DNA from: Stramenopiles sp. TOSAG23-3 | Taxonomy: Eukaryota > Sar | Length of the DNA stretch: 35,186 bases | Direction: 5' to 3' | NCBI GenBank assembly: GCA_900128585.1 | Contig: LT642200.1 | Span: 1 to 35,186, forward strand | Shown here: positions 17,277 through 26,100 of the stretch, one piece after another | How the letters are laid out: every line of letters starts with the position of its first letter | How positions within the stretch are numbered: the first letter of the stretch is position 1 | Position numbers and translations under genes: made by a program | Notes under the pieces: generated by a model | The model's input: only the letters and a program-made list of their open reading frames with translations | What the model was told of the DNA's origin: nothing | Database searches by the model: none

Positions 17277-18108
17277 GTGATGATGCTCCTCCTATGTCGA
17301 CTTGGCAAAAAAGGGCGTTCCTTCCTTTTCTTTCGTTCTATATGGTGGTGTTCGTTTATTCTACCAAATACCCTTGCTTCGTTTGATAAATCCACTTTTT
17401 GCTTTGTTGACAATCATTTCATAAATCCTGTTAACTTCCTTTTCTTCTTCTCACATGACATAGTATAATACGTATTATATTTTATTATTACTTTTTTTTT
17501 TAAATAATATTTTTTTATTTTATATTATTATTACGTACACGTACTTTTACACTTCTTCTTCTTCTTTCTTCTCCTCTTCTTTTATTTCTTAAGTGAAAAA
17601 ATAAAATATCATCTTCTTCTCTCTTCTTCTCTCTTCTGTCGTAAATATATATTTAAGTATACATAGCACAGGCGGCGAACATCGCATCGCATCGCACCTG
17701 AGACCTGCTGAGATGCTGAGGTGCTGAGGGCTGAGGGAGGGCCCTGAACGAAATTTGAAACGAAATGAATACTATGTACCTGTTATATTTATATTATAGA
17801 TCATCATCATCCGCCCCTCCTCTCCTCCCTTCACCGCTCATCGCCAAGCCCTCTGCCCTCTTCTCTCTTCTCTCTTCTCCTCCATCACACCACCACCCGA
17901 CCCCCCAAATAGAACACTAAAAAACATTCGATTTCATGTTTTCTTTGTTGGTATATGATACTGATTTAAATATATACACTCGTAGTTGTAACTCATCTAC
18001 GACTACGTTGGATCAAAATGATGTGTAAACAACGTCAAGAAACAAAAAAGCAACGATTACACAATCGAACGGATATAGAATTATATATATACATACACAC
18101 ACACAACC
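17277..18108. other. Divergent spacer between the Ulp1-like and NDUFAF4-like genes
   Basis: No gene supported. AT-rich with CTT and TCTCTTC tracts (about 17550-17635 and 17860-17880), a CATCG/CTGAG short-repeat patch near 17683-17740, and a TATATATATACATAC stretch just before the NDUFAF4-like start. The GGTACC palindromes found in other 5' spacers are not seen. Confidence 0.55.
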
Positions 18109-18648
18109 ATGGGGGTAAAATTATCGAAGAAAGCGTTGCAGGTCGCCACTAAGAACCAGCTGGCGAACGCCGAGCGGCAGGTAGCGAGCAGGCGCCCAGG
18201 GACGCTTGACAAGAGCGGGTTGGAACGTTTGCCGACGTCGAACATGATAAATGCCTCTGAACAGATGCTAAGTGAGAATAAGCACGTCATTGGTGAAGGA
18301 TATAACACTGAATTAGGGAAGAATTTAGAGACACTGACCGGATCCATACTCCAGAGCTCAGATTTTGTTCTTCCGCAACGTTCGAACCCGGCGATGATAA
18401 GCTCCTTGCCCCGCGTGGAAAGGACCACCGCTGCTGCTATGTTGGAGTACACGAAAAAGTACTACAAGAGCAATAGTCAGACGTTTCCTGACAGTACCGC
18501 ACTAGCCAAGGAGTTCGATGTGGACGAGGAGGTTGTGGCAACCCTTTTGAAGTACCATGCAGTGGCTTCCACGGTGGACAGGGTGGACGGGGGCCAGGCC
18601 ATCAGTCTCGGTCTGTGGCCTTACCCAAGGCCCGATGGTAGTACGTAG
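18109..18648 (+). CDS. NDUFAF4-like complex I assembly factor
   Basis: A 179-residue protein resembling NDUFAF4 (C6orf66; human form about 175 residues), a mitochondrial factor needed to assemble respiratory complex I. The N-terminus begins MG, followed by NQLANAERQVASRRPGT, which parallels the NLENRAEREISK/APRHPST region of NDUFAF4. The C-terminal part YYKSNSQTFPDSTALAKEFD followed by VDEEVVATLLKYH matches the family's LFPETWTAEKIMQEYQLE plus DVNSLLKYF segment. The middle is weakly conserved. The Gly after Met makes N-myristoylation possible. The ATG has a good context (ACCATGG). The assignment rests on pattern matching from memory, and other small mitochondrial assembly factors remain possible. 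Confidence 0.65.
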   Translation: MGVKLSKKALQVATKNQLANAERQVASRRPGTLDKSGLERLPTSNMINASEQMLSENKHVIGEGYNTELGKNLETLTGSILQSSDFVLPQRSNPAMISSLPRVERTTAAAMLEYTKKYYKSNSQTFPDSTALAKEFDVDEEVVATLLKYHAVASTVDRVDGGQAISLGLWPYPRPDGST

Positions 18649-18998
18649 TAAAGAGGTTCGTACGTGCGTTCGTTAGACTCTGTGGTGTGCGTCCGCGTGC
18701 GTTGTATTTTTGATTTTTTGTACATAATAAGTTTCTTTTATACACGTAAACGCTTCTATTGTTTTGGAAATACTGTTGGGGTGATCAGGTCCAACGCACG
18801 GTATGCTAGATCTCCCGGACCCTGGCACAGAAGAAGTAAAAGGAATGAAAAGATGTTCCCAAACGAAACGGCGTGGCGCGACTACTCCGGTAAATGTTAA
18901 AACTAAAAGCCGTAGGAACACAAAAAAAAACGTACACGCGCTAAAACCTAAAACACTACGCTCTCTCGATCTTGCACTCTCTCTCTCTCCCGTAAAAC
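18649..18998. other. Convergent 3' spacer between the NDUFAF4-like and Rpn5 genes
   Basis: About 350 bases with no gene. It ends in a CT-rich stretch (18960-18990) next to the Rpn5 stop. No clear copy of the AAACAAATTATA motif is present. Confidence 0.5.
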
Positions 18999-20447
18999 TC
19001 AAGCTTTCGTATTGTTCACCATGGTCTCTTTCGAAATAAGGTGGCAGGTCTGGTCCACCAACGACAACATGTTCGACACGTCCGTGCTCCACGCGTCTAG
19101 GATCTCTTCCGGCGATTTTGCTTTGACAAACGTTGCGATGCCCATTGGTCTGTCTATCTTGCAAAACAAAATTTTGTCCGATACCATGTCCGACAGGATG
19201 GCTTCCAACTCGTCCCGGTTCGTGTTCAGCAGTTGCGCCATACGGTCTAACGGGATGCGGCGGTAATACCCGGCGATCGTCCGAGAGTTCATCTCCATGA
19301 CCCGGCGCCGCAGAAGCTTCCAGTACGCCTTGCCCCGTTCCACACCAGTCTCCGTGCCGTCCCATTCTTTCCCGGTGAACATGTCGTGCCCCACGATGCT
19401 GGCCTTGGTCACCAAGTCCAGGCAGACCTCTGGCGTTCGCATTCGCTCGAGCACCCACTTAAAATCCACTAGTTTGGCCAGCTTCTTCTCTGCGTAGACT
19501 TCCTGGATCAACTGCCGCTGCTCCGCGTCTTGCGGGGCGAGGGCAATGTACACGACGACGCGCTCCAGGGCCTTCGTCCACGCGGCCTCGTCCTCCTGGA
19601 CGGATGGGGTGTTGAACCTCGACAAAAAATCCTTCGCTAGCGGCAGCATTTTCTTCTCGTGCGTGTTGAACTCGATCATCAGCTCGCAGTGGCGCAGCTT
19701 CAGGTCGTGGAACCCTTGCTTGACGAGCTTGTCCCGCTTGATCTTCTTCCCGATAATCTCCGCGCGCACGTAGTCTTTCTTCGCCAAACACAGGCGGACC
19801 TGCTCCAAAATGTAGTCCGCCTTTTCCCGTGCATCCATCGAGCCCACCGTTTCGACGGCAACCTCCTGCATGATGCTCGCCGCCTCTGCAATGTCCCCGT
19901 TCTTCTCTTTGATTATCGCGAGCATCCTTGTCAGGCGCGCACTTTCCAGCTCTAAAAATATTTTCCCCTCCGTAATCTCGCGCAGCGCCTCGATCAAGGC
20001 GATCTTCTTCTCCTCGCTGGGCGACTTCTCGACGTACTCGATCGCCTTCTTCACCATGTTCAGCACGGGCGTGTTCAGCACCGAGCGGCGCTTGGCAAGC
20101 ATTGTCACCGTCGATATGCCGGTGTCCCAGTCGCCATTCTCAAAGCACATGGTGGTGACGCTGACGACGACGGTGGAGCAGGCCGGGGAGTCCTGCGCAT
20201 TTCGCGTCGCTTTCTCCAGGGGCAGAAGCGTGTTTATTGCCTCCGATAGGTTGCCATCTTTCGCTAACGTTTGGGCCTTCGCGACCGCTTCCTCGACCTC
20301 CTTCGTAAAGTCCTTCTTCGGCTGTGCCCGCTCCCACGATGGTGTGGATTTCTTCTTCTTCTTCGGCTTGTCAGCCTTCTTCTCCACCGCGGGGGTGTCC
20401 TCCTCCACTTCCATCGGGGCGGACGTGTCTTTCGTGGCCTCTGCCAT
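18999..20447 (-). CDS. RPN5: 26S proteasome regulatory subunit Rpn5 / PSMD12
   Basis: A 482-residue protein from the ATG at 20447 (MAEATKDTSAPME); the frame extends upstream only with a non-ATG codon. The N-terminus is acidic and then basic (VEKKADKPKKKKK). The middle is helical repeat. The C-terminal PCI region includes RTIAGYYRRIPLDRMAQLL, SDMVSDKILFCKIDRP and the long terminal helix, all typical of Rpn5 (PSMD12), a lid subunit of the 19S regulatory particle. Family landmarks such as YVRAEIIGKKI and KDFLSRFNTPSVQ are also present. The length is close to the human protein (about 456). It converges on the NDUFAF4-like gene; a 2.7 kb spacer separates its 5' end from the JmjC gene. Confidence 0.95.
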   Translation of the reverse strand: MAEATKDTSAPMEVEEDTPAVEKKADKPKKKKKSTPSWERAQPKKDFTKEVEEAVAKAQTLAKDGNLSEAINTLLPLEKATRNAQDSPACSTVVVSVTTMCFENGDWDTGISTVTMLAKRRSVLNTPVLNMVKKAIEYVEKSPSEEKKIALIEALREITEGKIFLELESARLTRMLAIIKEKNGDIAEAASIMQEVAVETVGSMDAREKADYILEQVRLCLAKKDYVRAEIIGKKIKRDKLVKQGFHDLKLRHCELMIEFNTHEKKMLPLAKDFLSRFNTPSVQEDEAAWTKALERVVVYIALAPQDAEQRQLIQEVYAEKKLAKLVDFKWVLERMRTPEVCLDLVTKASIVGHDMFTGKEWDGTETGVERGKAYWKLLRRRVMEMNSRTIAGYYRRIPLDRMAQLLNTNRDELEAILSDMVSDKILFCKIDRPMGIATFVKAKSPEEILDAWSTDVSNMLSLVDQTCHLISKETMVNNTKA

Positions 20448-21141
20448 GTGTCTCTTAGTCTTTGTGCTGAAAAGCTTCAAAAATATGTAAAAATTCTCCG
20501 ATTAATACGATGAATCGGTTCGTTCGTGTACTCGTTTCTGGTCGAGAACGTTTCTTCTAATTTCATTCAATTCCTACTTTCATACACAAGACGTATATGC
20601 TTCAAGAGCTTTGGCTCTGCGGACCGGTGCGGGCGGGCGGTATTACGACGTGCGTGTAATGGATGGAATTATTATTAATTGTTGTTGATGATATTTTTAT
20701 TTATTTTTTTTGATTATAATATTATTCTATTTTTTGTAGTAGTTTAGTAGAGGTAGTAGAAGTAATAGTAGAAGTTCCTGTAGTGTTATTTTTATTTACA
20801 AAATTTCTTCTTAATTTGTTCTTGATTGATTTGATTAAAAATAAATGCTGTGTGTATGTATATCCCTACTATATTTCTTAAAAATTAAATTAATAATTCA
20901 ACAGGACAACAACATTCCTTCCTATCAATTTAATAATGATGATTTCTTCTATTATGGTGTCTTTATATTAATGGTGAACAAATTCTAATAATTATGTATA
21001 ATATATATAGGTAAATATATATTATAAGTACAATTTATTTAAAAGATCTAAAAATTGAAATTCTATTCTATGCACTATATACCTGTATGTGTTAAATAAT
21101 CAGAATATATTGTACATTATTAAATTCTCTGGTCTCTCTCT

Positions 21142-21209
21142 NNNNNNNNNNNNNNNNNNNNNNNNNNNNNNNNNNNNNNNNNNNNNNNNNNNNNNNNNNN
21201 NNNNNNNNN
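21142..21209. other. Assembly gap (68 N)
   Basis: A run of N bounded by CT repeats on the left and CTTT repeats on the right. The true sequence is almost certainly more of the same microsatellite. Confidence 0.98.
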
Positions 21210-21264
<55 letters not shown>

Positions 21265-21321
21265 CTCTTTCTTTCTTTCTTTCTTTCTCTCTTTCTTTCT
21301 CTCTTTCTTTCTTTCTCTCTC
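21210..21321. repeat. CTTT/CT microsatellite beside the gap
   Basis: TTTC units with interspersed CTCT. Translation gives only Phe/Leu/Ser repeats. Confidence 0.95.
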
Positions 21322-21664
21322 CTTGTCGTTCTGTTTCTCTCTTTTCTTCCCCGCTACGCTACGCTATTTATTTATTCTCTGTTGTTTTCATTGGATTCCT
21401 ACTCTTCCACTATTTAAATAGGTAAATACAAATATACTTATAAATACTTAGTCTATGTTGTCTTTTCAATTTGCTATTCTGTTTTTAATTTGCTTTGTAA
21501 CTAACTCACTCACTCACTCTCACTGTGTAAGCTTTGATGAATGAATTCTAGATTATTTTGAGATACCTGTTGTTCCTCTCTCTCTCTCTCTTTCTCTCTC
21601 TTGCTATTTAAATAGTTGAAATTTCTACTTCTTCTTACAGCTTCGCTTGTCCACATTATATAAC

Positions 21665-21713
21665 TGTGGCTGTGGCTATGCTATGGCTATGCTATGGCTA
21701 TGGCTGTGGCTGG
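21665..21713. repeat. GGCTATG/GGCTGT minisatellite
   Basis: Imperfect tandem units of TGGCTGTGGC and TATGCTATGGC type, about 49 bases. Confidence 0.8.
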
Positions 21714-22717
21714 TTGATTATTTCACATTATAATTATAATTAAAAAATGATGAATAAAATGATTTTGAATTTTCTTCTTCTTTCTTTCAATTTCGTTCGT
21801 TCTCTTCTTTCTTGTTTTAAATTTTAAATAATAGGGTTAATTAAACAATGTAATCCTTTCATTTAGTCTAATACAAATCAATCGTTCAATTTATAAATGC
21901 TTCATTGAATCAAAATTCGATTGAACTTGCAAGATAATTAATTCTCCGAATTCTTATAATTAATATACTGTATCATTTCTCTTCGACTTTAACTGTGTGT
22001 GAACCATATTTCTGTTTAAAGAAGAATTATATTTAAATCTTATTATTTTATTTATATAGTATTAATTGTAAATAACATTATATTCAAATTCTATACTATG
22101 TTCCTGTTTTTTATGTTTTAATAGGTTATTAATTTAAATATTACTATATTCATATGTATACTAATTGTGTAAAAAATATTCAATACCTTAAAAATAGTGT
22201 ATTTTTAGTGTTATCTATAGGGTTACCCCCACTTTTTAACGACCAATCACTCAACTTATTTTTTTGTACGTTCCTTCTTTTTTTTCATTTAAAAAAAGAA
22301 AGAAGACAATAATAATAAGTGTACAGTATAAAAACAATAACCAATTCCTATGGTATTTCTATATTATATAGATTAAATAATAGAATGGAAAGATAATCCC
22401 AACTAAGATTATTAATTAAAGAGGAACAAACACAGCATATAAATAGCATTAGCATTAATGGAGAAATGTACATACAGTTTATTTTTAAATAAATTAATAA
22501 TGATGCGATCCATTGATTGTAAGTGCTATGTACCTGTTAGAGTCCTCTCAAATAACAACGAACCACATCACATTTTGTTATTTAATTATATTTAGAAATA
22601 CAACTATTCAAATTACATACTATACATAATTAATTCTATTATACTATATTTATTTATTCATAGTATATGATTCTATTTTATATTTACGATTATTTATGTA
22701 TATTGTATTTAAAAGAC

Positions 22718-22739
22718 CCCGGGAACTTCAGTTCCAGGG
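22718..22739. other. GC-rich hairpin in AT-rich DNA
   Basis: CCCGGGAAC and GTTCCAGGG form a stem of eight pairs with one G-A mismatch round a TTCA loop. It stands out in its AT-rich surroundings. No transcript or terminator role can be assigned. Confidence 0.5.
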
Positions 22740-23155
22740 TTGAAATCACATCATCATCATCTGAACAAAATATTAGTATTGTAGTAGAGCAATAGAATGT
22801 ATGAAATCTTGTGGAGAAGGAAGGGAAAGAGTGTGTGCAACATAAAGAAACGAGGGAGAGGCCTGCATGAACATTACGATTGAGGAGGTGTATATTATCA
22901 ACCCCTTCTGTTCCATAAATACCAGGTGAGTGGCCGTTTGTTGTCTTTGTTCCAACGGACTATTGTGTGTCGCTCCGTCGCAGTGACAACGGATCTAGGA
23001 CCTTTCAGCACGCCTGTTGTACCTGGAACCCCGATTGTCCGCAGCCGCTGGCCCGATAATCCCCCGATTTCTTTGTGTTCGCCCAGGAAAGATACATATA
23101 TCAATAGGTTTGGCCCAAGCAGTCGTAGGGGAACCACTTGTCGTTCGGTGCTGCC

Positions 23156-26100
23156 ATGGTCAAGAAACGCCGCCTTGACGCGTCGCACTTGCCCGCCAAG
23201 AAGCGGGCAGTCTTAGGCCCAAATGCCACCTCCATCACGCCGACGTACGTTGAATCGTCCGGCGCGTCCAGCTCGCGTCCGTCGGGGGAGGCCCTTATCG
23301 CCCACCGCGTTAGTGTCCTGTGGGACGACGATGGGAAGTGGTACAGTGGCATCATCACGGACTACCGGGTGAAGCAGGGCATTGGAAAGCACCAAATCGT
23401 GTACGACGTAGCCGATGGTGGACAAATTATGAGAACTATTAGCCAAGCGCAAGGCCTGTTGGGGGCGGGCGTGACCACGCACGAGTGGCTTATTTTTGAG
23501 GCTGGTAGGGGAAAGAAGATTGGAAATGTAGTTAAGTGGAAGTTAATAGAAGAGGACGACGAGCTATCGGTGGGGTCGTCGAAACCTTCCGCCCGAGGAG
23601 CGAGGAAGCCCATGGTAGCCAAGCCCAAGGGGCCGGGCTCGTACGCGCGGAACGTAGGGAGGGGGAGGGGCGCGGGCGGGGACGACGCGCACAAGCGCCG
23701 GGGCGGGCCCGTTCGCCCCTCGAGCAAGCGCTACTCCCCCACCAGCGAGTTCGACGATTCCACCTTTAGTTCCGGGATGGGCGAATTCGGTGCGTTGGAC
23801 GAGATGGGGAACGAGAACGATTTCGTCAACATGATCGATGACATCGACGACCCAGGCGAATCGGACGCCAGGCCAGGCCGGGGAGGCAGCAGCGCGTTAG
23901 ATACGTCTGATGGGCAGTGGGGCAACCTGTTCCTCCCCTTTGACATTGGCGAGGATGACGAAGCAGAGGACGACCTCCAGGACTCCGGGTTTGGGACAAA
24001 TTTTTCACAGATTTTTGGAGCAGACAATGACTACAACGACGGGGGCGGTGGGAGTGATAACAGCGACTACGATAGCGGCGGCGAAGATTTTGACTCGTTG
24101 GCAGCGAGCGCGGCCAACAACGGCACCAAGCAATTGGGCTGGCAGGGCGACGATACTTCGAACAGCGACAGGAAGAAAGGGAGGGGCAAGCGCCCTGCCG
24201 GTGGGCCCATTAGTGGGTCTGCAGGCGGCCAATACAGCAGCTCGTCCCACGGGGCTGGCGCTGGGGCCGAAACGTCGCCGTCGACTGCTGCGGACGATGG
24301 GGGCGAGGAGCCCATCAAGCAGAAAGTGGCCGCCGTGAAAGAGCCGGAATATTTCACTCTGCAGGGTTCGGAAATGACCAAGTCGTGGATGCGCGAAAGT
24401 GGGTTCGAGAAGCCAATAGTAGTAAAGGATGTGAAAGATATGGGGATGACCATTCCGGACCCTAAGATGGATATTTTTGCGTTTTGCAATGCCATCGGGG
24501 ACGAGACCATGACTGGGTTGCGGGTGAAGGCCCAGTCCGAAATAGACGTGAAAATGTCCGATTGGGCCAAGCATTTCAGCGTGACGGGGCGGCCCAAAGA
24601 CGACCCATCCGAATTGAGGCTTCCCACATTGGCCATAAATGGGACTGAGCTTCATAAACAGATTAGTGTACCAAGTTTTGTGGAAACTTTGGACTGGTCC
24701 AAGTACGTGCTGCGCGTCGGAAACGACGATGTCCACGACGACTGCCGGCTCGTCCTAGAGCTGGGGCGGTCAACGGGACTTAACAAAAACTGGGACTCGA
24801 GGAGACACTTCATAGGGAAAAATGAAAAGCCTTCGGCAGAGGATGTTGAGGCCGCGCCCGTCCTCGCCACGCCAGTGGGGAGCGCTTCGCTCGACAGCGC
24901 TGCCCCAGTGAAACCTGCTCCGGCCGATGTGGTGGCGACCGGGGTGCCGGCCGTCGAGGAAATAAAGAAGGTGGAAGTGAAGGTTGAGAGCCCCGGCGAA
25001 GATGTGATCATGAAAGATGTGGAAGGGTCGAAGGGGGGCGCCGCTGTTGTTGATGCGGAACCGGCTGGTGTAACGGCCCTCGAAAAGACTGCCTTGGGGG
25101 CAGGGGACGCAAAGGCATTGAAGGCTGTCGCAACCGCAAAAGCAGCTGCACCGTCCGGCAGAAAAGGCGCTGCGGCACAGGCCGCTGTTGGGCCGGGGGC
25201 GGTGGGGACGGTGACCACATCCGTGGCCGGGGCGGTTACGACCACCAAGACGGTAGTAGAGGATTCTGACGGTACAATAAGAACTGACGTGAAGAGAACT
25301 TCCGAGCCGACCATGCTGTGCAAAATGCGCACGGAGGGGACGTACTCGGATTTTCACATCGACGAGGCCGGGTCCGCCACCTGGTATTATGCGCACCAAG
25401 GAGAAACTTGGGTGTACTTCATCCCACCCTCTGTTACGAATTTGGAAAAGTACGAAAAATGGTACATGTCGGACAATCAGACGGAAATATTTTTTGGGGA
25501 TCTTGTTTCGGACTGCTTTAAATTGAAAGTTGTACGTGGAAATTTGCTGGTGATTCCTGCCGGGTGGATCCATGCCATGTACGCCCGCTCGAACTCCGTT
25601 CTGCTCGGGTCTAGCTTCTCGAACACCCTCTGTTTGACCACGCAAATTCGAGTGCATAAGATTGAGCGCTCCTGCCATTTGACCCCAGCAAGTTTGAAGA
25701 ATGTCTTTTGGCACGTGTGCCTGCACTTTTACAAAGCCATGCTAGAGTGCTCGGTGAAAAAGCGCCAGTTCAGGAGACGCCGGGGACAAATTGAGAGAGA
25801 AGGGACCAAGTTGAGCAAAACCCGTGAAAACCGGCAGAAGTCTAGGGCCGAGAACCAAGTGAAACTAAAACGCATTCGCATATTAGCAGAGCAAAAGATA
25901 AAGGCGTTGAAAGCCATGGGGGGCATGCCTAACCTAAACCCCGTGTTGCCACCCTCCTCTACAGCAAAGGCCAAGTCAAAAGGCAAAGGGGGAAAAAAGA
26001 AAAAGGACGACGACAAAAAAGACGGGAAAAAGAAAGATGCGGGTAATGCTGCCATTCCGGCGGAATCGGCTTCGGGCGAAGCAAAAACTGGAGATGCTGA

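Larger units (their letters stand above)
20448..23155. other. Long AT-rich divergent spacer between Rpn5 and the JmjC gene
   Basis: About 2.7 kb with no gene I can support. It contains an assembly gap, CTTT repeats, a GGCTATG minisatellite, many A/T runs and one GC-rich hairpin at 22718-22739. The last 230 bases before the JmjC start are notably richer in GC and may be transcribed leader; CAGGTGAGT at about 22923 resembles a splice donor, but no acceptor could be paired with confidence. Confidence 0.6.

Noticed and set aside
21089-21421. ORF spanning the N gap
   Set aside because: It contains unknown bases and CTTT-repeat translation only.
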